NCBI GenBank assembly: GCA_003282885.1
Contig: QBYJ01000003.1
Span: forward strand, 1-64,000
Length of the DNA: 64,000 nucleotides
Origin: SAR116 cluster bacterium AG-325-F22
GTDB lineage: Bacteria; Pseudomonadota; Alphaproteobacteria; Puniceispirillales; Marisalimonadaceae
Direction of reading: 5' to 3'
Shown here: in pieces, positions 7,984-16,660 of the stretch
Layout: each line of letters opens with the position of its first letter
How positions within the stretch are numbered: the first letter of the stretch is position 1
Made by a program: the position numbers and the translations under genes
Notes under the pieces: generated by a model
The model's input: only the letters and a program-made list of their open reading frames with translations
Told to the model about the DNA's origin: nothing
Database searches by the model: none

Positions 7984-8757
7984 ATGTTTGATTTAGGTTT
8001 AAAAGATAAAGTAATTCTTATAACAGGTGGAAGTGATGGGCTTGGTTACGCATCTGCTGAATTATTATCTTATGAAGGTGCAAAAGTAATAATTTGTGGA
8101 AGAAGAGGAGATTATTTAAATGAAAAAGCCAAAATAATCTCAGAACAAACAAATAATAATGTTGTAGCTATACAGGCTGACGTAAGTAAAGCTGACGATT
8201 GCAAGAGACTTGTTGAAGATACCATTTCAAAATTTAAAAAAATTGACATTTTAGTCAATAATGCTGGAGCATCAGCTGCTGCGTTATTTCAAGATGTTAC
8301 AGATAAAAACTGGGAAGATGATATCAATTTAAAATTAATGTCAACTATTAGGATGTGTAGATTAGTTATTCCCTATATGAAATCAAATAATAAGGGAGTT
8401 ATAATAAATGCTACAATTGGTGGAGGTAAAGCCCCAAATGCTGGATCACTTCCTACAACAGTTACAAGAGCAGCAGGCATTAATTTAACAAAATCTCTAG
8501 CCAATGAATATGCTAAAGATAATATTAGAGTTAATACTATATGTATAGGTTTAATCAAAAGTGCACAATGGGATCGTAAGGTTGGCTCAGGTGATGTAAA
8601 TGACTTATATAAAGAAATGTCTATAAAGGTACCAATGGGTAGAGTTGGTGAAGAAATTGATTATGCAAATTTAGTAGCCTTTCTATCTTCTGATAGAAGT
8701 GGTTACATTACAGGAACAGCTATTAATTTAGATGGTGGTTTGTGTCCTGTTACATAA
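7984..8757 (+). CDS. Atypical SDR oxidoreductase with degenerate active site
   Basis: Start chosen at ATG 7984 because an AAGGAG ribosome site lies at 7972-7977; the longer frame from TTG 7957 would run across it. The 257-residue product has the SDR cofactor motif (TGGSDGLG, 14-21) and NNAG (92-95), and ends GTAINLDGG. The active site is unusual: the YxxxK is replaced by T158-T-V-T-R162, and the serine region reads NATIGGG with no Ser. Such PTTVTRAAG-type members recur in bacteria and may be a distinct subfamily (recollection, not checked). It closes the ComDE-like operon and shares this degeneracy with the SDR at 4888-5634. Confidence 0.86.
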   Translation: MFDLGLKDKVILITGGSDGLGYASAELLSYEGAKVIICGRRGDYLNEKAKIISEQTNNNVVAIQADVSKADDCKRLVEDTISKFKKIDILVNNAGASAAALFQDVTDKNWEDDINLKLMSTIRMCRLVIPYMKSNNKGVIINATIGGGKAPNAGSLPTTVTRAAGINLTKSLANEYAKDNIRVNTICIGLIKSAQWDRKVGSGDVNDLYKEMSIKVPMGRVGEEIDYANLVAFLSSDRSGYITGTAINLDGGLCPVT

Positions 8758-8912
8758 GAAAAATAAATTAAATCTTTATATTTTATAAAAATTAAACTTG
8801 TTGAAACTATTAATAACCTGCAATAATACAATAACAGATGTTGTTTTAATATAGTTCATCATATTTATAAATTGTATCATTTTAATACTCATTAAAAGTA
8901 AAGTATTGGATC

Positions 8913-10019
8913 ATGTTTAAAAATTTAAAAAAAACAGATATGATTGGTACTAATTTTACATCTAATTTATTTAAGCATAACAATTTTATTGTTTTTTATG
9001 GTGATTTTTATTTAGATGGTCAATTTTTTTTCCCAATTTCAATAAAACATAATGCTGGAAGTTTTGAATTATTTGGTAATTTAGCACCTATAAAATATAG
9101 AAAATATTTTGAACAGGATTTTTATAATTATACATTGAATCAAAAAAATAATATGGAAATTATAGAAAACAGCTTAATTCTTGGATCTTCAGGAAATTAC
9201 TATCATGATTTAATTGATTTCTATTCCAAAATTTTCTCTTATGACAACAAAATTGACACTAATATTGATAAATTTATAATTGGACAATCATACTTAAAAG
9301 ATCCAATTATTACATTAATAAAGAAAATAAATATTCAAAAAAAATTAGTAATTATTAACAATGAAACAAAAATATTTAAAAACTCATATTTTGTATCTAA
9401 TAAAAACTTTATAAAAATTAATGATTTTTATAGGCATCTATTTTTAAATCCTAATGCTCAGCAATTTAAAAATATTTATATTTCGAGAAATGATTCCAAG
9501 AATAGATCTATTAAAAATGAAAAAGATATTGTTAACTATCTTGAAAAATTTGATTTTGAAATTTACGAATTATCCAAAATTAGTTTTCTTGAACAAATCA
9601 AGATTTTTAGTGAAGCTAAAATGATCGTAAGTATGCACGGAGCAGGTTTAACCAATTTAATGTTCTGCAATCCTGAAACTAAAGTAGTAGAAATTGCTGC
9701 AGATTTCTATGAAGATTATAAGTCTAATAATTTAGATATAGATTCAAAACAGTTTGAGTATTTTAAAAATAATGAAACAGATTGGTTTAGTGATATTAAT
9801 TGTAATAAGTATAATAAATTTACAAGATCTGTTTTTAATCAGTTATCACAAATGAATGGATTAAATCACTATTATTATTTTGTTAAATCAATAAATTTAA
9901 AAAAAAATAAAAAAATCATTGCTGATTTTGAATTTAAAACAATAACCCATACAAATCTAACAGTTGACATGAAAATTTTTAAAAGTTTTTTTCAACAAAT
10001 TTTTATTAAAAAAAAATGA
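8913..10019 (+). CDS. GT61-family (DUF563) glycosyltransferase
   Basis: 368 residues. The C-terminal half carries the DUF563/GT61 signature: IYISRND near 188-194, then a FLEQIKIFSEAKMIVS helix-strand and MHGAGLTN at 241-248 followed by LMFCNP and VVEI. The N-terminal YYHDLIDFYSKI also fits. GT61 enzymes transfer pentoses or GlcNAc to surface glycans or lipopolysaccharide. The gene is visibly more AT-rich than its surroundings, and the protein is dominated by Lys, Asn, Ile and Phe. It has no glycan-biosynthesis neighbours and sits alone between two catabolic operons. That suggests acquisition by transfer or a relic of a surface-polysaccharide locus. Confidence 0.78.
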   Translation: MFKNLKKTDMIGTNFTSNLFKHNNFIVFYGDFYLDGQFFFPISIKHNAGSFELFGNLAPIKYRKYFEQDFYNYTLNQKNNMEIIENSLILGSSGNYYHDLIDFYSKIFSYDNKIDTNIDKFIIGQSYLKDPIITLIKKINIQKKLVIINNETKIFKNSYFVSNKNFIKINDFYRHLFLNPNAQQFKNIYISRNDSKNRSIKNEKDIVNYLEKFDFEIYELSKISFLEQIKIFSEAKMIVSMHGAGLTNLMFCNPETKVVEIAADFYEDYKSNNLDIDSKQFEYFKNNETDWFSDINCNKYNKFTRSVFNQLSQMNGLNHYYYFVKSINLKKNKKIIADFEFKTITHTNLTVDMKIFKSFFQQIFIKKK

Positions 10020-10026
10020 TAACAAT

Positions 10027-10932
10027 TCAAACTTTAATTCGTGGCGGAATAACCTCCGCCAGTTCACAGGCGTAGTCAAGTAGAGCACTAAAATCTTTTT
10101 TTGCAAATTTTCCAGATCTAGCCTGGCCGTAAACAGCTTGAACTGAAGAACCTACAGGTAAGCCCACTCTAAAACTATTAGCAGTTTCAATAGCCAACCC
10201 CATATCTTTATGAGCAAGATCGATTGTAAACCCAGGTTCTATATCATTTTGCAGGACTTTAGATAAAAAATTTATGTGGAATTGTCCGTTGTTAGCAGTT
10301 GTTCCAGCGTTTACTTCTCTAAAAGTCTCAAGGTCCAATCCAATTTTTTGGGCTAATGTTAATGCTTCAGCGGTAATTTGGGCAATACTTAAAATCTGAA
10401 AATTATTAACAACTTTAGCTCTTATCCCAGATCCTACTTTTCCACAACGAATTATAGTTGTGCCCATTGCATTCAATAATGGCTCGACTTTTTTAAAAGC
10501 TTCTTCATTCTCGCAACCAACCATAAAAAGTGAGTCACCTGAAATAGCATGGCTTACCAATCTTCCAACTGGGGCATCGATGAATGCCACATTTTTTTCC
10601 TTGCACTTTCTATAGACTTCGTCAGTCCCAGTTGGAGCTATTGTGCTCATGTCTAAAATAATGGTGTTAGGTTTAGCAAATGATAAAACACCTTCATTGT
10701 CTGTTATAACTGACTTAACATTTTCAGTTGATGGTAACATCGTTATAACTATTTCTGCATTTCTAATAGTATCTTTAAGAGATTTACCTGGTGTTCCACC
10801 AACTTTAACTACAGGATCCATTTTCTCCGTTACTACATCGTAGACTGAGACTTTTGATCCTTTCTTAATTATGTTTTGAGCCATAGGCCCACCCATAGCT
10901 CCTAATCCAATAAAGGCAATTGATTCAGTCAT
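10027..10932 (-). CDS. Beta-hydroxyacid dehydrogenase, YihU-like (sulfolactaldehyde reductase type)
   Basis: 301 residues of the 3-hydroxyisobutyrate dehydrogenase family: NAD-binding IGLGAMGGPMAQN at the start, then GSGIRAKVVNNF with catalytic Lys173 and Asn177. Most family members read DAPVSGG near 119-125; this one reads DAPVGR (Arg124), as E. coli YihU does. DLAHKDMGLA and VYGQARSGK also resemble YihU as I recall it. YihU reduces 3-sulfolactaldehyde to dihydroxypropanesulfonate, and the Arg is part of its sulfonate pocket (from memory). A related short-chain hydroxyacid, such as hydroxybutyrate, is the alternative. It is divergent from the Entner-Doudoroff operon across 124 bases. Confidence 0.85.
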   Translation of the reverse strand: MTESIAFIGLGAMGGPMAQNIIKKGSKVSVYDVVTEKMDPVVKVGGTPGKSLKDTIRNAEIVITMLPSTENVKSVITDNEGVLSFAKPNTIILDMSTIAPTGTDEVYRKCKEKNVAFIDAPVGRLVSHAISGDSLFMVGCENEEAFKKVEPLLNAMGTTIIRCGKVGSGIRAKVVNNFQILSIAQITAEALTLAQKIGLDLETFREVNAGTTANNGQFHINFLSKVLQNDIEPGFTIDLAHKDMGLAIETANSFRVGLPVGSSVQAVYGQARSGKFAKKDFSALLDYACELAEVIPPRIKV

Positions 10933-11018
10933 AAATATCTCCCAACATTACTGCTAATAATTTAATCAACATTAAACTTAAATGATAATAATTTACAATA
11001 TTTTATGACAATAAGAGA

Positions 11019-11024
11019 TATAAT
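11019..11024 (+). promoter_or_regulatory. Possible -10 box for the zwf-pgl-edd operon
   Basis: A perfect TATAAT lies 33 bases upstream of the zwf ATG in the divergent gap. The nearest -35-like hexamers are TTTACA (10992-10997, 21-base spacer) and ATGACA (11005-11010, 8-base spacer), neither well spaced. It is reported only as a candidate; TATAAT is common by chance in this base composition. Confidence 0.25.
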
Positions 11025-11056
11025 AAATTATTGTTAGAAGATAAATATGGGTTGTC

Positions 11057-12499
11057 ATGGTTCCTGAAAAATCAAATATTGTACCAAGTGAGTTTATAAT
11101 TGTTGGAGGAACTGGAAATCTTTCAAAAAATAAGATACTTCCTGCTTTATTTTGGAGATTTTTAGATAATCAAATAGATGCTCAATCAAACATAATATTG
11201 TGTGATAAATATACTAAATCCAATAAGGACTTTTTTTTAGAGTTACAATCTAATTGCAATGAAGCAATCAAAAGTGAAGATAACAATTTAGAAAATTGGA
11301 ATAAATTTATAAAGATTATAAAATTAGTTGAATTAGACGTTGTGTCTGGTAATGGACATTTAGATTTAGTTAAAATTTTAAAAGAAAAATTTGATAAAAA
11401 CAGACCGATAATTTTTTACTTGGCAATAGCTTCAAGTTTGTTTGGTAATAGTTGTAAATTTATTAGAGATTCAGGTTTAAATGTTCCACAAAGTAGACTT
11501 GTAATTGAAAAGCCTATTGGAAAAAATAAAGAAACTGCAATTGAAATTAATAACGAAATTTCTAGTGTTTTTAAAGAAAGTCAAATTTACAGAATTGATC
11601 ATTATTTAGGAAAAGAAACTGTCCAAAATCTAATGGCCTTAAGGTTTGCAAACACATTTTTTGAAAATCAGTGGAATAATAATAATATTGATAATGTTCA
11701 GATCACAGTTTCTGAAACTATAGGGGTTAAGGAAAGAATTTCTTATTATAATGAATATGGCGCTATTAGAGATATGTTACAAAATCATTTACTTCAGTTG
11801 ATTTGTTTAATAGCAATGGAACCTCCATCCTTTTATGAAGCTGATCAAATGAGGGATGAAAAACTAAGAGTGTTAAAAGCACTGAAACCAATAGCTGAAG
11901 ATGAAGTGCAAACTGGCCAATATAGAAGTTTTTCTGATGAATTAGGTGAAAATTCTAATACTGAAACTTTTGTTGCACTTAAAGTTGTTATTAATAATTG
12001 GCGATGGGCAGGGGTTCCATTTTATGTCAGGACAGGTAAAAAATTATCTAATAGAGCAAGTGAGATTATCATTACATTTAAAAACAAGCCTCATGACATA
12101 TTTTCGAAGTTTACTAAAGATGCTCAAGATAACCCAAACAGATTAATAATTAGAGTTCAACCCGAAGAAGGTCTAAAATTAAAGCTAACTTCTAAAGCTC
12201 CAGGACCAGGTGGAATGCGATTTTTCCCATCAGAACTTAATTTATCTTTTGGCGATACTTTTACTGACAGACTTCCAGATGCTTATGAACGACTCCTTAT
12301 GGATGTTGTAAGAGGTAACCAAACGCTTTTTATGAGATCTGATGAAGTCCTCGCAGCATGGGATTATATTGACCCAATAGTTGAAATTGCTAAAAATCAA
12401 GAACCTCAACTCTACAGGACGGGAACCACGGGTCCGGAAGACAAAATACTTTGTACAGATGGACATAAATGGATTGATCCAAAAGAAGTTAAATCATGA
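11057..12499 (+). CDS. zwf: Glucose-6-phosphate 1-dehydrogenase
   Basis: 480 residues, the usual length. The nucleotide motif is GGTGNLSKNK (17-26; most homologues have GDL and KR here). The active-site signature RIDHYLGKE contains Asp181, His182 and Lys186, and the catalytic base His244 is in DMLQNH. RTGKKL near 326 supplies the phosphate-binding Lys. It oxidises glucose-6-phosphate to 6-phosphogluconolactone with NAD(P)+. The stop overlaps the pgl ATG (ATGA), and edd follows with an eight-base overlap, so the three are translated as a coupled operon for the upper Entner-Doudoroff pathway. Eda, the last step, is 21 kb away at 36.4 kb. Confidence 0.96.
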   Translation: MVPEKSNIVPSEFIIVGGTGNLSKNKILPALFWRFLDNQIDAQSNIILCDKYTKSNKDFFLELQSNCNEAIKSEDNNLENWNKFIKIIKLVELDVVSGNGHLDLVKILKEKFDKNRPIIFYLAIASSLFGNSCKFIRDSGLNVPQSRLVIEKPIGKNKETAIEINNEISSVFKESQIYRIDHYLGKETVQNLMALRFANTFFENQWNNNNIDNVQITVSETIGVKERISYYNEYGAIRDMLQNHLLQLICLIAMEPPSFYEADQMRDEKLRVLKALKPIAEDEVQTGQYRSFSDELGENSNTETFVALKVVINNWRWAGVPFYVRTGKKLSNRASEIIITFKNKPHDIFSKFTKDAQDNPNRLIIRVQPEEGLKLKLTSKAPGPGGMRFFPSELNLSFGDTFTDRLPDAYERLLMDVVRGNQTLFMRSDEVLAAWDYIDPIVEIAKNQEPQLYRTGTTGPEDKILCTDGHKWIDPKEVKS

Positions 12500-13113
12500 G
12501 TGTGACAACTTTAATATCAGCAAAAATTGAAGATGCTATAAATAAATCTGGAACCGCTAGCTTAGTTGTATCCGGAGGAAGTAGTCCAATTAAGATATTT
12601 AAAGATTTATCAAAAATTGAACTTCCTTGGTCAAAAGTACAGATAACTCTGGTAGATGATAGGTTAGTTGAACCTCAAAGTGAAAATAGTAATCAAAGAC
12701 TTTTATCTGAGCATTTTTTAAAAAATAAAGCTAAAAAATCTAAATTTTTCCCTTTATCAGAGGATTTAATATCGTATAAAAAATTTAAAATCCCTTTTGA
12801 TGTTACTATACTCGGTATGGGTGAAGATGGTCATTTTGCCTCTTTATTTCCTAATATGATTGGGGATAAAGAGGGTTATAGTATAGACGCAAATCACAAA
12901 ATATTTAAAACATCACCACAAGGTAATCCTTTTCTTCCAAGAATAACAATGAACTTATCTTTGATTATGAGTAGTGAATTAATAATTTTATTAGTAAAAG
13001 GCAAAGCAAAACAAAACATTTTAGAACTTGCTAAAAATGATGAAACATATCCCATTCATCATTTATTAAAAAACAAACATAAAAATTTTATTATTGAGAA
13101 AATCAATGAGTAA
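12496..13113 (+). CDS. pgl: 6-phosphogluconolactonase
   Basis: 205 residues of the DevB/SOL type, somewhat shorter than the usual 225-240. Markers are VVSGGSSP near the N-terminus (phosphate binding), VDDRLVEPQSENSNQRLL (substrate pocket) and the strand-loop GMGEDGHFASLFP. It hydrolyses 6-phosphogluconolactone to 6-phosphogluconate. It overlaps zwf by four bases and edd by eight, consistent with tight co-translation in the Entner-Doudoroff operon. Confidence 0.93.
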   Translation: MSVTTLISAKIEDAINKSGTASLVVSGGSSPIKIFKDLSKIELPWSKVQITLVDDRLVEPQSENSNQRLLSEHFLKNKAKKSKFFPLSEDLISYKKFKIPFDVTILGMGEDGHFASLFPNMIGDKEGYSIDANHKIFKTSPQGNPFLPRITMNLSLIMSSELIILLVKGKAKQNILELAKNDETYPIHHLLKNKHKNFIIEKINE

Positions 13114-14929
13114 ATTGCATCCAACAATTCTTAATGTCACAAAAAGGATAATTGAAAGAAGCAAATTAACTAGACAAAACTATTTAAATAATATTCAAGC
13201 TATGGAAAGAGATATTGATAATGATAGAAGTCATGTTTCATGCTCTAATATGGCTCACGCTGCAGCTGCAGCTCCATTAGATGAACAATCTTCAATACTA
13301 ATGAATTCAAAGCCAAATATAGGTATTGTCTCTGCTTATAATGATATGCTTTCAGCTCATAAACCACTAGAACATTTTCCTAAAATAATTAAAGCAGCTG
13401 CAAATAAATTTGGTGCTACTGCACAAATGGCAGGTGCCGTACCTGCAATGTGTGACGGGGTCACTCAAGGAAGACCAGGCATGGAGCTATCATTAATGTC
13501 AAGAGACGTTATTGCTATGTCCACTGCAGTAGCATTAAGCCATGGTGTATATGATGCTGCACTATGTTTGGGTATATGCGATAAGATTGTACCTGGACTA
13601 GTAATCGGATCTTTGTCATTTGGTCATCTACCAATAATTTTTGTACCAGCTGGACCCATGTCTACTGGAATTCCAAATGAAGAAAAAAATCGAATAAGAA
13701 ATGAATTTGCTAAAGGTAAAGCTACCAGAGAGGAATTACTAAAAGTTGAAATTGCTGCTTATCATGGAGAAGGGACTTGTACATTTTATGGAACAGCCAA
13801 CTCAAATCAAATGTTAATGGAAATTATGGGTTTACACCTCCCTGGTTCTGCATTTGTTCATCCTCACAGTGACTTAAGAAACGCTTATAATATAGCTGCA
13901 ACTCAACAAGTAATTTCAATATCAAGAAAAGGAAATGATATAAGGCCTATTGGAAAAATTATTGATGAAAGAAGCTTTGTTAATGCGATTATTGGCTTGC
14001 ATGCAACAGGAGGATCAACTAATCATACTTTACATTTGCCGGCAATGGCTGCTGCAGCTGGAATTAAATTATTATGGGAAGATTTTGCAGATTTGTCAGA
14101 AGTGATACCTTTGTTGGCTAAAGTGTATCCAAATGGCAGCGCGGATGTAAATCAATTTCATGCTGCAGGTGGTATGAGCTTTATTATTGGAGAACTTTTA
14201 GACGCAGGTTTGTTAGATGGCACTGCTAAAACAGTGTGGGGAAAAAATATTTTTAATTATGTTTCAGAGGCTACTCTGGGAAAATCAGAATTACTTTGGA
14301 AAAAAACAAAATCAAAATCCTATGATAATAAAATTTTGAAATATGTAAAAAAACCACATCAAAAAAATGGTGGATTAAAAATATTAAAAGGTAATATTGG
14401 TAAAGGTGTAATTAAAATTTCTGCTGTTGATTTTGAAAATCAAAAAATAAAAGCCCCAGCAATGGTTTTTAATAATCAAAGTGATGTTAAAAAAGCATAT
14501 GAAAAGGGTCTGTTAAACAAGGATGTTGTTATTGTTGTTAGTTTTCAAGGTCCAAAAGCTAACGGAATGCCAGAACTCCATGCTTTAACTCCAATTTTAT
14601 CAAATATTCAAGACTTGGGTTTCAAAGTAGCCTTATTAACTGATGGGAGGATGTCTGGGGCATCTGGTAAAGTTCCAGCAGCTATTCATATTATTCCTGA
14701 AGCTTTAGATAATGGTATAATTGGGAAAATTTTAGATGGAGACATCATTGATATTGATGCTGCTTCTGGAAGAATTGAAGTTAATGAGACCGTTGCTAAA
14801 AGAGATATTAAAGTGCCTTTAAAATATAATAAGAATAATACATTTGGAAGAAATTTATTTTCATTATTAAGACAAAATGCCAGTAGTGCTGAAAATGGAG
14901 CTGGCCTAGATATAATTAATAATTATTAA
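13106..14929 (+). CDS. edd: Phosphogluconate dehydratase (6-phosphogluconate dehydratase)
   Basis: 607 residues from ATG 13106; a TTG at 13094 would add four residues but overlaps more of pgl. The iron-sulfur-cluster cysteines are in MCDGVTQG, LGICDKI and GEGTCTFYGTANSNQ, the last typical of Edd rather than of IlvD. The rest (SYNDMLSAH-like start, HPHSDLRNA, LTDGRMSGASGKVPAAIHI) is collinear with E. coli Edd. It dehydrates 6-phosphogluconate to KDPG, which Eda (36.4 kb) splits to pyruvate and glyceraldehyde-3-phosphate. Last gene of the operon; it ends seven bases before the convergent carbamoylase gene. Confidence 0.96.
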   Translation: MSKLHPTILNVTKRIIERSKLTRQNYLNNIQAMERDIDNDRSHVSCSNMAHAAAAAPLDEQSSILMNSKPNIGIVSAYNDMLSAHKPLEHFPKIIKAAANKFGATAQMAGAVPAMCDGVTQGRPGMELSLMSRDVIAMSTAVALSHGVYDAALCLGICDKIVPGLVIGSLSFGHLPIIFVPAGPMSTGIPNEEKNRIRNEFAKGKATREELLKVEIAAYHGEGTCTFYGTANSNQMLMEIMGLHLPGSAFVHPHSDLRNAYNIAATQQVISISRKGNDIRPIGKIIDERSFVNAIIGLHATGGSTNHTLHLPAMAAAAGIKLLWEDFADLSEVIPLLAKVYPNGSADVNQFHAAGGMSFIIGELLDAGLLDGTAKTVWGKNIFNYVSEATLGKSELLWKKTKSKSYDNKILKYVKKPHQKNGGLKILKGNIGKGVIKISAVDFENQKIKAPAMVFNNQSDVKKAYEKGLLNKDVVIVVSFQGPKANGMPELHALTPILSNIQDLGFKVALLTDGRMSGASGKVPAAIHIIPEALDNGIIGKILDGDIIDIDAASGRIEVNETVAKRDIKVPLKYNKNNTFGRNLFSLLRQNASSAENGAGLDIINNY

Positions 14930-14935
14930 TAGCTT

Positions 14936-16174
14936 TTAAGTTGCTGAAGCAATGGCGGCGTGAAGCATTACATTGGTACCTGAAGATGCCCATTCAGGCT
15001 TTATTTCTTCTGCTTCATTATGGCTTAATCCATCAACACATGGACACATTATCATTGCTGAGGGAGCAACAGTGCTTATCCAACAAGCATCATGTCCTGC
15101 ACCTGAAACAATATCTTTATGAGAATATCCGAACTTTTTGGCACTATTACGAATGTTATTAAGACAATCTTTGTCAAAAGCAACAGGATCAAATCCTCCA
15201 ATTTGATCCAATTCAAATTCAATCTTATATTTTTTACATATATCTGTTGTCATTTGTTTTAATTCATTTTCCATTTTTACTAGTTTTTTAATATCTGGGG
15301 ATCTTATATCAACTGTAAAAAGTGAATTGCCTGCAATTACATTTCTTGAATTAGGAGACACTTCAATATGACCCACGCTACCAAGAGCATTTGGTTGATT
15401 TTTATTTGCAATATAATTGACGGCTAAAATAATTTCGGACAATGCAAGTGATGTATCTTTCCTAACGTTCATTGGTGTAGTGCCAGTATGTTGTTCAACT
15501 CCAGAAAGTTTAACTTCCAACCATTTAAGACCCTGACCGTGCGTGACTATACCTATGTCAACTTCTTCCGTTTCAAGAATAGGTCCTTGTTCTATATGCA
15601 ATTCATAGTAACAATGGAATTTTTGTGATCCAACAGGCTCAGAGCCTTTCCAACCTATTTTATCAAGCTCATTTTCAAAGATATTTCCTTCAGCATCTTT
15701 TGCAGAAAGAAGAGTATTAACTTCATATATTCCTGCATATCCTGCAGATGCCATCATTGCAGGAGGAAAACGGGAACCTTCTTCATTAGTCCAATTTACA
15801 ACTAAGATGGGATGTTTTGTTTTAATATTTAAATCATTAAGAGTTCTAACTATTTCTAGTCCGGCTAAAACTCCAAGAACACCGTCATATTTCCCGCCTG
15901 TTGGTTGAGTGTCTAAATGGCTTCCAATGACAACTGGAAGTGCATTTTTATCAGTTCCTTCTCTTTTAAAAAACATTGATCCAAGCTCATCTACTTTCAT
16001 TGTCATGCCAGCATCTTCAGACCATTTTTGTAATAATTTTCTTGCTTCTCCATCTTCTACGGTAACAGTTTGTCTATTATTACCTCCAGCAATTCCAGGC
16101 CCAATTTTAGCCATCGTCATTAAGCTATCCCAAAGTCTGTCGCTATTGATTGAAATATTTGTTTCTTTTACCAT
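14936..16174 (-). CDS. M20-family Zn-dependent hydrolase (N-carbamoyl-L-amino-acid hydrolase / allantoate amidohydrolase type)
   Basis: 412 residues. Metal-site motifs of the M20 amidase subfamily are clear: GSHLDTQPTGGKYDGVLG (His and bridging Asp), TNEEGSRFPP (Glu-Glu pair), HIEQGPILE, and SGAGHDACWIS near the C-terminus. The dimerisation lid includes VEQHTGTTPM. Family members hydrolyse N-carbamoyl-amino acids, ureidoglycolate/allantoate or beta-ureidopropionate. No hydantoinase or allantoinase gene adjoins it, though a 5-oxoprolinase/hydantoinase homologue is at 31.7 kb. It faces edd tail to tail. Exact substrate unresolved. Confidence 0.88.
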   Translation of the reverse strand: MVKETNISINSDRLWDSLMTMAKIGPGIAGGNNRQTVTVEDGEARKLLQKWSEDAGMTMKVDELGSMFFKREGTDKNALPVVIGSHLDTQPTGGKYDGVLGVLAGLEIVRTLNDLNIKTKHPILVVNWTNEEGSRFPPAMMASAGYAGIYEVNTLLSAKDAEGNIFENELDKIGWKGSEPVGSQKFHCYYELHIEQGPILETEEVDIGIVTHGQGLKWLEVKLSGVEQHTGTTPMNVRKDTSLALSEIILAVNYIANKNQPNALGSVGHIEVSPNSRNVIAGNSLFTVDIRSPDIKKLVKMENELKQMTTDICKKYKIEFELDQIGGFDPVAFDKDCLNNIRNSAKKFGYSHKDIVSGAGHDACWISTVAPSAMIMCPCVDGLSHNEAEEIKPEWASSGTNVMLHAAIASAT

Positions 16175-16257
16175 TAGAATATCCTCTATATTATAACTGT
16201 TAACTAGCTTGAAAGTTATGACAATGTGAAATTAGATTAATTCAATAGGAATTTAAA

Positions 16258-16656
16258 GTGTTTAAATTAGATAAGAGATTAGAAAGTGACACAATACTTG
16301 TAAAAGAATTAGAAAGTTTTCAGGTAAGACTTATGAATGCTAGAGAATTTTTTTGGATTGTTTTGATACCTACCAAACCTAATTTAACTGAATTAAGTGA
16401 TTTAAATATCAATGAAAGGAATTACTTGATGAATTTTGCTATTGATTTAGGAAAGTTCATCAAATCTTCAGAAAAATATGACAAAGTAAATATTGGAATG
16501 TTGGGTAATGTTGTCTCACAATTACATTTACATATTGTTTTAAGAAAAAAAAATGACGCTGCTTGGCCAGGACCTGTTTGGGGTAGCGACTTTAATAATC
16601 TTGATGAAAAAACAAAAGAATATAGATCTAAATTAATAAGTGAATTTTCAACTTGA
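16258..16656 (+). CDS. HIT-family hydrolase
   Basis: 132 residues starting at GTG 16258. The histidine-triad loop reads QLHLHIVLRKK, with the first His of HxHxH replaced by Gln, a common variant (QLHVH) in bacterial HIT proteins. The following DAAWPGPVWG is characteristic of the alphaproteobacterial subgroup. HIT enzymes hydrolyse dinucleoside polyphosphates or aminoacyl-adenylate-like phosphoramidates. A single gene between the divergent carbamoylase and the convergent crotonase, five bases away. Probably housekeeping. Confidence 0.87.
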   Translation: MFKLDKRLESDTILVKELESFQVRLMNAREFFWIVLIPTKPNLTELSDLNINERNYLMNFAIDLGKFIKSSEKYDKVNIGMLGNVVSQLHLHIVLRKKNDAAWPGPVWGSDFNNLDEKTKEYRSKLISEFST

Positions 16657-16660
16657 TTAT

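Noticed and set aside
10027..14929. A full sulfo-Entner-Doudoroff operon
   Set aside because: zwf, pgl and edd show the residues of the normal glucose-6-phosphate enzymes; no sulfoquinovosidase, sulfoquinovose dehydrogenase, SMP30 lactonase or KDSG aldolase is nearby. Only the YihU-like enzyme hints at sulfonates.
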